Of a stretch of DNA of 60,157 nucleotides, positions 49,979 through 57,513 are shown piece by piece. Below the pieces are notes generated by a model. It saw nothing but the letters and a program-made list of their open reading frames with translations, did no database searches and was not told the DNA's origin. The stretch covers positions 64,481 to 124,637 of the forward strand of contig JAFXDC010000065.1 of NCBI GenBank assembly GCA_017516345.1, read 5' to 3'. The number at the start of each line of letters is the position of its first letter. The stretch's first letter is position 1. This stretch comes from Clostridia bacterium. GTDB taxonomy: Bacteria > Bacillota > Clostridia > Christensenellales > QALW01. Made by a program: the position numbers and the translations under genes.

Positions 49979-50737
49979 ATGTTTGATAAGTTCCGTGAAA
50001 AGCTTTCGGAGGGTGTGGTCGGCATTTTTTCTAAAACCGACGATGCCGCAATTATTGAGGCGATGGGGTATGCCGGTGCTGATTTTGTAATTATTGATCT
50101 TGAGCATGGACCAAACAACGTTCATTCCATTCAGGGCTTGATAAGAGCCGCGGAGATCTCGGGTCTTTTTCCGATAGTAAGGGTAAAAGAGGGAGCACCG
50201 TGGGTGATCTCGGAAGCGCTGGATGTTGGAGCAGGCGGAGTGCAGGTGCCGCAGATATCCTGTAAAAGGGATGCCGAAGAGGTAATAAAGCATGCTAAAT
50301 TTGCGCCCATGGGAGAGCGGGGAGTATGTAGGTTTGTGCGTGCGGCTCGGTATTCTGCGTTAAATAGGTTTGATTATTTTGAAAAAGCGAATAAATCGCT
50401 AATAATTTTGCAGATCGAGGGGCAAAATGGTATTAATAATCTTGATGAAATACTTCAGGTCGAGGGAATAGATATAATATTTATAGGTCCTTATGATCTG
50501 TCGCAGTCGTTGGGAATAGTAGGGGATATCGACAATCCGTTGGTGGAGAAAAAGATGCTGGAGGTTATTGATAAGTGCAAGCAAAGAAACGTGGTCGTCG
50601 GTACGTTTACAGATACGATAGAAAATGCTGATAAATGGAGAAGGCTTGGGGTTAAATACATTGCTCACTCTGTGGATATAGGTATATTCCACGATGCCGT
50701 TAAAAGCCTGATGCAGGAAATAAAAAATAATAAATAG
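49979..50737 (+). CDS. HpcH/HpaI family aldolase
   Basis: A 252-aa class II (metal-dependent) aldolase. GVVGIFSKTDDAAIIEAMGYAGADFVIIDLEHGPNN is the family's front end, IVRVKEGAPWVISEALDVGAGGVQVPQI the central Arg and barrel, IEGQNGINNLDEIL the metal Glu, and FIGPYDLSQSLG the rear loop. Members cleave 2-keto-3-deoxy acids such as 2-keto-3-deoxy-L-rhamnonate or 4-hydroxy-2-ketoheptanedioate to pyruvate and an aldehyde. It follows the Eda-DgoK pair by 26 nt with CAGGAG, so it may handle the unphosphorylated form of the same or a related substrate. Confidence 0.85.
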   Translation: MFDKFREKLSEGVVGIFSKTDDAAIIEAMGYAGADFVIIDLEHGPNNVHSIQGLIRAAEISGLFPIVRVKEGAPWVISEALDVGAGGVQVPQISCKRDAEEVIKHAKFAPMGERGVCRFVRAARYSALNRFDYFEKANKSLIILQIEGQNGINNLDEILQVEGIDIIFIGPYDLSQSLGIVGDIDNPLVEKKMLEVIDKCKQRNVVVGTFTDTIENADKWRRLGVKYIAHSVDIGIFHDAVKSLMQEIKNNK

Positions 50738-50763
50738 ACAAATCCAATATCTTTATTTATAAT
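50735..50763 (+). promoter_or_regulatory. Promoter of trxA
   Basis: TAGACA (50735-50740), 17-nt spacer, TATAAT (50758-50763), 30 nt before the start codon. Confidence 0.65.
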
Positions 50764-50793
50764 ATATATAAACAAACGAAAGGAAGAAAACGT

Positions 50794-51108
50794 ATGTCAG
50801 TTTTAAGTGTTAATAAGGAGAATTTTGATTCTGTCAAGAATAGTGAAAAAACCGTATTGCTTGATTTTTATGCGGATTGGTGCGGACCGTGCCGTATGGT
50901 CGCTCCTATAGTTGAACAGATCGCGCAGGAAAATCCTCAGTATCTTGTGGCAAAGGTGAATGTTGATGATAATCCCGAGCTTGCAAAGGCTTACGGAGTC
51001 GTAAGCATACCTACCCTTATCGTTATGAAAAACGGTGAGGTTGCACAAAAGGCCATAGGTGCAAAGCCTAAGGCGCAGATACTTGAAATGCTTGAGCAAA
51101 ACGATTGA
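50794..51108 (+). CDS. trxA: Thioredoxin
   Basis: A 104-aa thioredoxin with active site DWCGPCRMVAP (WCGPC), the cis-proline in VSIPTLIVMKNGE and normal length. It reduces protein disulphides using electrons from thioredoxin reductase, whose gene follows as a separate unit. GAAAGGAAG precedes the ATG. Confidence 0.96.
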   Translation: MSVLSVNKENFDSVKNSEKTVLLDFYADWCGPCRMVAPIVEQIAQENPQYLVAKVNVDDNPELAKAYGVVSIPTLIVMKNGEVAQKAIGAKPKAQILEMLEQND

Positions 51109-51114
51109 TGCCTT

Positions 51115-51149
51115 TTAAGCACGCGCAAGATCGCGTGCTTAATCTTTTA
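51115..51149 (+). terminator. Terminator of trxA
   Basis: Arms TTAAGCACGCG / CGCGTGCTTAA with a 6-nt loop, followed by TCTTTTATTT. Confidence 0.85.
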
Positions 51150-51156
51150 TTTGATA

Positions 51157-51185
51157 TTGACATGGCGTAGTTGATGTATTATACT
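51157..51185 (+). promoter_or_regulatory. Promoter of trxB
   Basis: Perfect TTGACA (51157-51162), 17-nt spacer, TATACT (51180-51185), 38 nt before the start codon. Confidence 0.75.
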
Positions 51186-51222
51186 AATTGCAAGCTATGT
51201 GAACAACGAAGAGGTATAGGAT

Positions 51223-52152
51223 ATGGATCGTACTTTTGACATAATTATAATCGGTGGAGGGCCTGCGGGATACAGTGCGGCATTGTATGCTGCGCGTGGC
51301 GGGATGGATACTCTGCTTATCGAAAAAATGGCTCCGGGCGGACAGATGACGCTTACGGGAGATATAGATAATTATCCCGGATATGATGATGGCATTGACG
51401 GCTTCACCCTTGGAATGAAAATGCAAGCAGGAGCAGAGCGCTTTGGGGCCGCCACGGAATATGCGGAGGTCATTTCGGTCGATTTTGGATCTGAGATCAA
51501 AAGGATCAAAACAAATAACGGTGAGTTTTGTGCAAGAGCGATAATTGTTGCGGTTGGAGCTAACCCCGGAGAACTGGGCGTGCGTGGTGAGAAGGAGTAT
51601 TTGGGAAGCGGTGTGCACTATTGCGCACATTGCGACGGAAGGTTTTATAAAGATAAAACCGTTGCGGTGGTCGGAGGAGGTAATTCTGCAGTAACCGATG
51701 CCATCTATCTTTCAAAATTGGTAAATAAGCTGTATTTAATACATCGAAGAGCTGAGCTTAGAGCTACGAAGGTATATCATAATGCGTTGTTTAATTGTGA
51801 CAACGTGGAATTTTTATGGAATTCTACCGTTGAAAGTATATCAATGGAAGAGGACGACAAACATATAAACGTGAAAAGTGTATTGGATAACTCGATATCA
51901 AGCGTTCCGTGCGATGGCGTTTTTATCAGTATCGGCAGAAGACCTGCTACGGATATTTTCAAGGGCTTGCTTGAGCTTGATAAAAACGGATATATAATTG
52001 CCGACGAGACCACGCGTACCAATATTGAAGGCGTATTTGCCGCGGGTGACGTGCGGACAAAGGAGCTCCGCCAGGTGGTTACTGCCGCCTCGGACGGTGC
52101 GGTTGCCGCGCATTATGCAATGGAGTATATTTCGCAGTATTTCAATAAATAA
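51223..52152 (+). CDS. trxB: Thioredoxin reductase
   Basis: A 309-aa flavoprotein. FAD-binding IIIGGGPAGYSAALYAARGG, redox pair CAHCDG, pyridine nucleotide loop VAVVGGGNSAVTDAIYLS, HRRAELRAT (NADPH preference), and the closing GVFAAGDVRTKELRQVVTAASDGAVAA. Length is standard. It has its own promoter; the next gene begins 25 nt later and may share the transcript. Confidence 0.95.
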   Translation: MDRTFDIIIIGGGPAGYSAALYAARGGMDTLLIEKMAPGGQMTLTGDIDNYPGYDDGIDGFTLGMKMQAGAERFGAATEYAEVISVDFGSEIKRIKTNNGEFCARAIIVAVGANPGELGVRGEKEYLGSGVHYCAHCDGRFYKDKTVAVVGGGNSAVTDAIYLSKLVNKLYLIHRRAELRATKVYHNALFNCDNVEFLWNSTVESISMEEDDKHINVKSVLDNSISSVPCDGVFISIGRRPATDIFKGLLELDKNGYIIADETTRTNIEGVFAAGDVRTKELRQVVTAASDGAVAAHYAMEYISQYFNK

Positions 52153-52177
52153 AACGATCTGTATTTTGGAGGGAATA

Positions 52178-52936
52178 ATGGAGAGGCATTTTGAGCATAG
52201 CGGTTATGTCAGATGCGTTGAGGGAAGCAAGTATGCGGTGCTTATGCTGCACGGTATTGCGGGGACACCTGCTCATTTTAATATGCTTTATGATGCAATA
52301 CCTCAGGATTTTTCAATATACAATATGCCTCTTGAGGGACATAGCAAAGGTGTGGAGGATTTCGGACGCGCATCTATGAGTGCGTGGAAGGAGCAGGCGC
52401 GCAATATGGCAAAGGAGATATTAAAAAAGCACGAATATATAATTTGCGTTGCGCATTCAATGGGGTGTCTGTTTTCCATACGGCTTGCAATTGAAGATCC
52501 CGAAAGGATCAAGGGCTTGTTTTTGCTTGCTGTACCGCTAAGACCGCTGGTGAAGATAAAAACGAATATTGCATGCATAAGGCTCATGCTTGGTTTTGAC
52601 AAGCATCCCAGTCCCCTAATGAATAAAATAAAGAACGCGACAGGGATACATCTTGTACCAAAGCCGTGGAAGTATATAAGGTGGATACCCCGACTGCTTG
52701 AGCTGGTGGTTGAAACACAGAGGGTGCGAGGATTTATTAACAAGCTTGATACACCCTGCAAGACCTATCAGTCAAAAAATGATGAGCTTGTGGCATTCTC
52801 CTCTTGCAAGGATATGAAAAACATAAGCTGTATATCAAATACCGTGCTGCACAGCTCAGGGCATTTTGATTACAGTCAAGACGATATCGAAATATTAAAT
52901 CAAGGCTTTGCGGAATTACTTAAAGAGATAACCTGA
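52178..52936 (+). CDS. Alpha/beta hydrolase (monoacylglycerol lipase/carboxylesterase-like)
   Basis: A 252-aa hydrolase: oxyanion segment VLMLHGIAGTPAHF, nucleophile VAHSMGCLFSI (GxSxG variant with Ala-His-Ser-Met-Gly), late Asp near KNDELV and His in SSGHFDY. It resembles Est30/YvaK-type carboxylesterases. No signal peptide. The start at 52178 follows GGAGGG; the frame upstream overlaps trxB and is not coding. Confidence 0.85.
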   Translation: MERHFEHSGYVRCVEGSKYAVLMLHGIAGTPAHFNMLYDAIPQDFSIYNMPLEGHSKGVEDFGRASMSAWKEQARNMAKEILKKHEYIICVAHSMGCLFSIRLAIEDPERIKGLFLLAVPLRPLVKIKTNIACIRLMLGFDKHPSPLMNKIKNATGIHLVPKPWKYIRWIPRLLELVVETQRVRGFINKLDTPCKTYQSKNDELVAFSSCKDMKNISCISNTVLHSSGHFDYSQDDIEILNQGFAELLKEIT

Positions 52937-52953
52937 TTATGTGATATTTAATA

Positions 52954-52982
52954 TTGACAAAGTATATTTTTTGTTTTATAAT
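52954..52982 (+). promoter_or_regulatory. Promoter of glpP
   Basis: Perfect TTGACA (52954-52959), 17-nt spacer and perfect TATAAT (52977-52982). Transcription would start about 52989, at the very beginning of the TAGAGAATTAGAG element. Confidence 0.8.
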
Positions 52983-52988
52983 ATGCTA

Positions 52989-53001
52989 TAGAGAATTAGA
53001 G
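52989..53001 (+). promoter_or_regulatory. TAGAGAATTAGAG element, candidate GlpP target (copy 1)
   Basis: The 13-nt sequence is identical to that at 53684-53696 and both stand directly before an intrinsic terminator in a leader. This fits an RNA site for the GlpP antiterminator; identity of the protein is inferred from context. Confidence 0.6.
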
Positions 53002-53002
53002 T

Positions 53003-53047
53003 ATAGCAAAAGAGTGCCCAAGTGCATTCTTTTGCTATTGTTTTTTT
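53003..53047 (+). terminator. Leader terminator before glpP (attenuator)
   Basis: A 15-bp stem (ATAGCAAAAGAGTGC with GCATTCTTTTGCTAT) followed by TG and a run of seven or more T residues. It comes before the coding region, so it must be bypassed for glpP expression. Confidence 0.85.
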
Positions 53048-53079
53048 AAGCGTCATTTGCTGTGGGGAGATGTATTTAT

Positions 53080-53640
53080 ATGAAGCGAAACGAACTGTAT
53101 AATAGCCTTGAAAGGTGCCCGATAATTGCCTCGGTGCATAATAGTGAATTTGAAAAGGCGTTGATATCTCCTGTTGAGGTGCTCTATTATATGGATGCCA
53201 ATCTTTTAAATATTGAGCAGCATATCAAAATGGCACACGAGGCGAAAAAGCATATACTTATACATATCGACCTTGCAGAGGGGATCGGTAAGGATAAGGC
53301 CGGCGTTCAATACCTATCATCGGTGGGGGCGGACGGAATAATCAGTACGCGTACTAATCTTATCAAATTTGCCAAGGAGTTCGGTCTTGTGACCGTGCAA
53401 CGCTTCTTTGCCATTGATTTTCAAGGCATTGACAGTATAAGCAGTACACTTGTTAACGGAGAGCCTGATTTCATGGAGATAATGCCCGGAGTTGTTGGGA
53501 AGGTCATTAAGCATTTTGCAAACGGAGATATACCTCTTATTACCGGTGGACTTATTGAGTGCAAGGCGGAAGTGATGTCCGCACTTGAGCAGGGTGCCTT
53601 TGCGGTCTCCACAGGCAAGGAAAAGCTTTGGTATATTTGA
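53080..53640 (+). CDS. glpP: Glycerol-3-phosphate responsive antiterminator
   Basis: A 186-aa TIM-barrel RNA-binding protein of the GlpP family. PIIASVHNSEFEKALISPVEVLYYMDANLL, HILIHIDLAEGIGKDKAGVQYL, DGIISTRTNLIKFAKEFGLVTVQRFFAIDFQGI and PDFMEIMPGVVGKVIKHF, then PLITGGLIECKAEVMSALEQGAFAVSTGKEKLW are family landmarks. With glycerol 3-phosphate bound it lets polymerase read through leader terminators of glp genes. The gene has its own leader terminator and an adjacent repeat element, implying autoregulation. ATG at 53080 is chosen over a GTG at 53062, which precedes the GGGGAG site. Confidence 0.93.
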   Translation: MKRNELYNSLERCPIIASVHNSEFEKALISPVEVLYYMDANLLNIEQHIKMAHEAKKHILIHIDLAEGIGKDKAGVQYLSSVGADGIISTRTNLIKFAKEFGLVTVQRFFAIDFQGIDSISSTLVNGEPDFMEIMPGVVGKVIKHFANGDIPLITGGLIECKAEVMSALEQGAFAVSTGKEKLWYI

Positions 53641-53683
53641 TATCGATCCTCATATATATTTAATACTTTTACTTTTATTACCG

Positions 53684-53696
53684 TAGAGAATTAGAG
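53684..53696 (+). promoter_or_regulatory. TAGAGAATTAGAG element, candidate GlpP target (copy 2)
   Basis: Second identical copy of the 13-nt element, immediately before the leader terminator of the MgtC-GlpA-GlpB operon. No strong promoter was found between glpP and this site; a weak TTGATA/TTAATA pair overlaps the glpP stop. Confidence 0.6.
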
Positions 53697-53747
53697 AGCG
53701 GGAAAAGAAAGCAAATGTCTTTTGCTATTTCTTTTTCGCTCTTTTTT
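53696..53747 (+). terminator. Leader terminator before the glycerol-3-phosphate operon (attenuator)
   Basis: An imperfect long stem (GAGCGGGAAAAGAAAGCAAA with TTTTGCTATTTCTTTTTCGCTC) followed by TTTTTTA. It precedes the first gene by about 30 nt and would need antitermination. Confidence 0.8.
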
Positions 53748-53775
53748 ATTTTGACATTTTAATTTGGAGGCTGGG

Positions 53776-54453
53776 ATGGATATGGAATTTTGTATTCAGT
53801 TGGTGTTGCGAGCGCTATTATCGGTCATTGTTGGGGCGGTAATTGGAGGAGAAAGAGAGCGCCATGGCAGGGCGGCGGGAATGAGGACTCATATTCTTGT
53901 CTGTCTGGGAGCCGCCTTTACGGCGTTGATAAGCATATACGTTAACAACAGCTTTGCCATCGAGGGGGACGTTGCAAGGCTGCCCGCGCAAGTGGTTTCC
54001 GGGATAGGATTTCTTGGAGCGGGAATGATCATTCTCAAAAATGATAATATGATCTCGGGGCTTACCACTGCGGCGGGAGTATGGACTACGGGTATATTGG
54101 GCATTGCGATAGGCTATGGCTTTTATTTGGGAGCCATACTCGGTGCTGCTCTGTTTTTGGTAACGACTGCACTTCTTACAAGGTTTGAAAAAAGAAAAAA
54201 GAAGATGCTAGGTCTTTATATTGAGATCGATAATATGTACAATACCAACAAGATAATAGATGAGCTGAGAGTTCTTTTGGGTAGGCAAATTGAATATAGC
54301 ATAATGCCTCCCGTAAGCGGATATAGCGGAAATCTTGGAATAAGTGTGGTTGTTAACAAAAAGCAGAGTGTTGATATAAAAAAGATCTGCGACCTTGAAA
54401 ATGTAGTATACGTTAAGGATGAATTAAAAAATAAAACGGAGAGATTAATATGA
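53776..54453 (+). CDS. MgtC/SapB family membrane protein
   Basis: A 225-aa protein with about five membrane segments in the N-terminal 145 residues. It carries the MgtC motifs GAVIGGERERHGRAAGMRTHILVCLGAAFTALI and LPAQVVSGIGFLGAGMIILKNDN, then GLTTAAGVWTTGILGIAIGYGFY. The soluble C-terminal ACT-like part follows. MgtC proteins act in Mg2+ stress and ATP homeostasis in pathogens; many others are unassigned. It heads the glycerol-3-phosphate operon under GlpP-type attenuation and overlaps the GlpA-like gene by 4 nt, an odd partnership. The ATG at 53776 follows GGAGG. Confidence 0.88.
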   Translation: MDMEFCIQLVLRALLSVIVGAVIGGERERHGRAAGMRTHILVCLGAAFTALISIYVNNSFAIEGDVARLPAQVVSGIGFLGAGMIILKNDNMISGLTTAAGVWTTGILGIAIGYGFYLGAILGAALFLVTTALLTRFEKRKKKMLGLYIEIDNMYNTNKIIDELRVLLGRQIEYSIMPPVSGYSGNLGISVVVNKKQSVDIKKICDLENVVYVKDELKNKTERLI

Positions 54454-55883
54454 GGTACGATATTGTAATCATTGGTGCAGGCATTATTGGTGCAATGACC
54501 GCAAGAAGGCTTGCCATGCAAAAAAGAAGCATTTGTGTACTGGAAAAGGAGAGCGACGTAGCCTGCGGTGCATCTAAGGCTAATAGCGGAATAGTGCACG
54601 GCGGGTTCGACCCGGAACCGGGCACGCTGAAAGCAAGGCTTAATGCCGAAGGAATAGGAAAGCTATACAAGGCGGCTAAGCAATTAAATGTCCCGATCAA
54701 AAATAATGGCTCACTTGTTTGTTCGTTTGATGAGTCAGAGGACGGCAAGATCCTTGAGCTTTTTGAAAGGGCAAAGAAAAACGGAATAATGGGCGTAAGT
54801 ATAATTGATAAGAATAAGATCAAGGAGTTGGAGCCTAACATCTCGGACAATGTTCGAATTGCTTTATATGCGCCCGCCGCAGGAATAGTGTGCCCATATG
54901 AATTGACCATTGCCGCGATGGGAAATGCTATGGATAACGGAGTGGATCTAAAGCTGGGATTCGAGGTGTCTTCGATCAAGAAGGAAGAAGGCGGATTCGT
55001 TGTCTCTTCGACGGACGGTAAGAGGGTTATTGCGGGTGTAGTGATCAACTGTGCGGGAGTTCGATCGGGTAAAATATCTGAATTGGCCGGTGCTGAGACC
55101 ATCGATATTATGCCAAGAGCCGGAGAATATATGGTTCTTGACAAGAGTGAGGGAGTAAAAACAACCAGGACCATCTTTCAGGCTCCGGGCAAGGAAGGAA
55201 AGGGCATACTTGTTACGCCGACTGTGGATGGGAATCTGCTTATTGGGCCTACAGCATCATTGGTTGATGAGGCAAACGGCAAGGATACCACGGAGGGTGG
55301 ACTGAATGCCGTGATGCGTTATTCCCAAAAGAGTGTTCCGTGCATTGATTATAGAAAGGTGATCACATCATTTAGCGGAATAAGAGCGTCCGAAAAGAAT
55401 GGTGACTTTATCATAGAGGAAAGTGCAAATGTTCAAGGATTTATAAATGTAGCAGCAATTGATTCTCCCGGACTTACTTGTTGTGTTAGCATTGCGGACA
55501 TGGTGGCCGAGACGGTAAATAACATTGCGGGAGAAGCACCGATAAATACACGGTTTAACTGCATCAGAGAGGATACTCATGCATTTAGAAAAATGAACGA
55601 CGAGCAAAAGGACGCATATATAAAGGAGCATCCCGATTACGGTGAAATGGTATGCAGATGCGAACATATTACCAAGGGTGAGATAATAAGGGCGATCGTA
55701 ACAAATCCTCAAACGTATGACGTGGATGGAATTAAAAGACGGGTGCGTGCCGGCATGGGACGGTGTCAAGGCGGCTTTTGCGGTCATTCTGTAATGCGAA
55801 TAATAGCGCAGGTGCGTAAATGCCGCATGGAGGACGTAACAAAAGACGGTGCGGATGCAAAGATGGTTAAAGGAAGAGTGTGA
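54450..55883 (+). CDS. glpA: FAD-dependent glycerol-3-phosphate dehydrogenase-like oxidoreductase (GlpA type)
   Basis: A 477-aa flavoprotein. FAD loop DIVIIGAGIIGAMTARRLA at the N-terminus, ACGASKANSGIVHGGFDP (family Ser/His region), and SGIRASEKNGDFIIEES. The last ~60 residues are a BFD-like [2Fe-2S] domain (MVCRCEHITKGEI...GMGRCQGGFCG, four Cys). That domain and the next two genes identify the anaerobic GlpABC-like system, which oxidises glycerol 3-phosphate to DHAP. Translational start overlaps the mgtC-like stop (ATGA). Confidence 0.88.
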   Translation: MRYDIVIIGAGIIGAMTARRLAMQKRSICVLEKESDVACGASKANSGIVHGGFDPEPGTLKARLNAEGIGKLYKAAKQLNVPIKNNGSLVCSFDESEDGKILELFERAKKNGIMGVSIIDKNKIKELEPNISDNVRIALYAPAAGIVCPYELTIAAMGNAMDNGVDLKLGFEVSSIKKEEGGFVVSSTDGKRVIAGVVINCAGVRSGKISELAGAETIDIMPRAGEYMVLDKSEGVKTTRTIFQAPGKEGKGILVTPTVDGNLLIGPTASLVDEANGKDTTEGGLNAVMRYSQKSVPCIDYRKVITSFSGIRASEKNGDFIIEESANVQGFINVAAIDSPGLTCCVSIADMVAETVNNIAGEAPINTRFNCIREDTHAFRKMNDEQKDAYIKEHPDYGEMVCRCEHITKGEIIRAIVTNPQTYDVDGIKRRVRAGMGRCQGGFCGHSVMRIIAQVRKCRMEDVTKDGADAKMVKGRV

Positions 55884-55884
55884 C

Positions 55885-57141
55885 ATGTTGATAGAGCATA
55901 ATATTGTTGTGATCGGCGGAGGACCCGCAGGTATGGCTGCTGCCGTGGCGGCATTTGACGGTGGGGAAAAGGACGTGATCATAATTGACAGAGAGGATGA
56001 GACAGGTGGCGTCCTCAGACAGTGTATACATAATGGGTTCGGACTGCATAAATTCGGCTGTGAGCTTACAGGCCCAGAGTATGCGGAGATATACCGAAAT
56101 AAGATCTCTGAACGCGGTATAAAGCTTTATTGTAATACTACAGTCGTGAGCATTGATAACAGCAAGACGGTGGTTGCGCAAAATCGTGACGGAATACTTA
56201 AAATAAAGGCCAAAGCAATTATTCTGGCAATGGGATGCAGAGAAAGAAGCAGAGGAGCGCTTAATATATGCGGGACCAGACCTGCGGGAATCTACAGCGC
56301 GGGCGCGGCGCAAAGGCTTATAAATTGTTACGGATTAAGGGTCGGAGAAAGGGCGGTTATCCTTGGCTCGGGGGATATTGGCTTGATCATGGCAAGAAGG
56401 CTAACCTTGCAGGGCATTAAGGTGGAGGCGGTTTGCGAAATAATGCCTTATTCGGGCGGATTGGTACGTAATATAACTCAGTGCCTTGATGATTTTGGCA
56501 TTCCTTTGTATTTAAAGACAACTGTCAGCAAAATACACGGAAGCAAACGCCTTGAAGGCGTTACTATAGCACAGGTCGATGATAATAATAAAGCAATTAC
56601 CGACACGGAAAGATATATTCCGTGCGATACGCTGTTGCTCTCGGTGGGATTGATACCTGAAAATGAACTGTCGAATATGGCGGGGGTCGAGCTTGATGCT
56701 TTGACCGGAGGTGCAGTTGTAGATCAAAACAGACAAACCACCGTTGACGGCATATTTGCGTGCGGAAACGCTTTGCATGTGCACGATCTGGTTGATTACG
56801 TTTCCGATGAGGCGGAAATAGCGGGCAGAAATGCCGCGCAGTACTGCTTGCGGGATGGATCGTTTAGTACAGATGCGATCTGCATAACTAAAGGCAAAAA
56901 TATAAAATACGTTGTTCCGCAGAGGGTAGATCTGCGTCAAAAAGATAACCTTGCGATTTATTTAAGAGTGGACAAGCCTTTGGGAAGGGCGCTTTTTACC
57001 GTAAAAACAGAGAAAGAAATAATAGCAAAAAAGCTACAGATCAGAGCGGTGCCCGGGGAAATGATCAAAATAGATATAAATAAAAACCAAATAGAGCGGG
57101 TCGGGAGCAATATTGAAATTAGTGCAGAGGCATTAAATTGA
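55885..57141 (+). CDS. NAD(P)/FAD-dependent oxidoreductase (GlpB-like partner)
   Basis: A 418-aa flavoprotein. NIVVIGGGPAGMAAAVAAFDGG (FAD), IILAMGCRERSRGALNICGTRPAGIYSAGAAQRLIN, AVILGSGDIGLIMARRLTLQG (second dinucleotide fold), and GGAVVDQNRQTTVDGIFACGNALHVHDLVDYVSDEAEIAGRNAA. It has two dinucleotide sites and belongs to the disulphide-reductase-like fold. In clostridial glp operons a protein of this type follows GlpA and would carry electrons to NAD+ or a carrier. It starts one base after the upstream TGA, with AGGAAGAG ahead. Confidence 0.85.
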   Translation: MLIEHNIVVIGGGPAGMAAAVAAFDGGEKDVIIIDREDETGGVLRQCIHNGFGLHKFGCELTGPEYAEIYRNKISERGIKLYCNTTVVSIDNSKTVVAQNRDGILKIKAKAIILAMGCRERSRGALNICGTRPAGIYSAGAAQRLINCYGLRVGERAVILGSGDIGLIMARRLTLQGIKVEAVCEIMPYSGGLVRNITQCLDDFGIPLYLKTTVSKIHGSKRLEGVTIAQVDDNNKAITDTERYIPCDTLLLSVGLIPENELSNMAGVELDALTGGAVVDQNRQTTVDGIFACGNALHVHDLVDYVSDEAEIAGRNAAQYCLRDGSFSTDAICITKGKNIKYVVPQRVDLRQKDNLAIYLRVDKPLGRALFTVKTEKEIIAKKLQIRAVPGEMIKIDINKNQIERVGSNIEISAEALN

Positions 57142-57154
57142 TAGGAGTTTGAAA

Positions 57155-57505
57155 ATGGAAAAAAGCGTGGTATGCATATTGTGCCCAAAAGGGTGCGCAA
57201 TTAAAGTGGATATGGTTAAGGACACGGTTAAGGAAGTGTGCGGATACGGATGTATAAGAGGAAAAGAGTATGCAGTCAGCGAGTGCACGCATCCGATCCG
57301 TTCGGTTACGGGATTGGTCAGGGTCAGCAATAGAGAATATGTGATGTTGAGCGTAAAAACCGATAAAGCGGTGCCCAAGGAAAAAATTTTTGATGTTATT
57401 GAGAAGTTGAATGCGATTTGTGTTGACGCACCGGTATATATTGGTGATATAATACAAAGAGATATCTGTGGGGCGGATATCGTTGCTACAAAAACTGTAT
57501 TATAG
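57155..57505 (+). CDS. DUF1667 family cysteine-rich protein of the glp operon
   Basis: A 116-aa protein with CILCPKGCAIKVD near the start, then CGYGCIRGKEYAVSECTHP. Five to six Cys residues form one likely Fe-S or zinc site. DUF1667 proteins regularly follow GlpA/GlpB-like flavoproteins in Clostridia, and a redox or assembly role is inferred. The start at 57155 is set by AGGAG; an in-frame TTG at 57149 lies too close to that site. Confidence 0.87.
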   Translation: MEKSVVCILCPKGCAIKVDMVKDTVKEVCGYGCIRGKEYAVSECTHPIRSVTGLVRVSNREYVMLSVKTDKAVPKEKIFDVIEKLNAICVDAPVYIGDIIQRDICGADIVATKTVL

Positions 57506-57513
57506 GTGATAAA

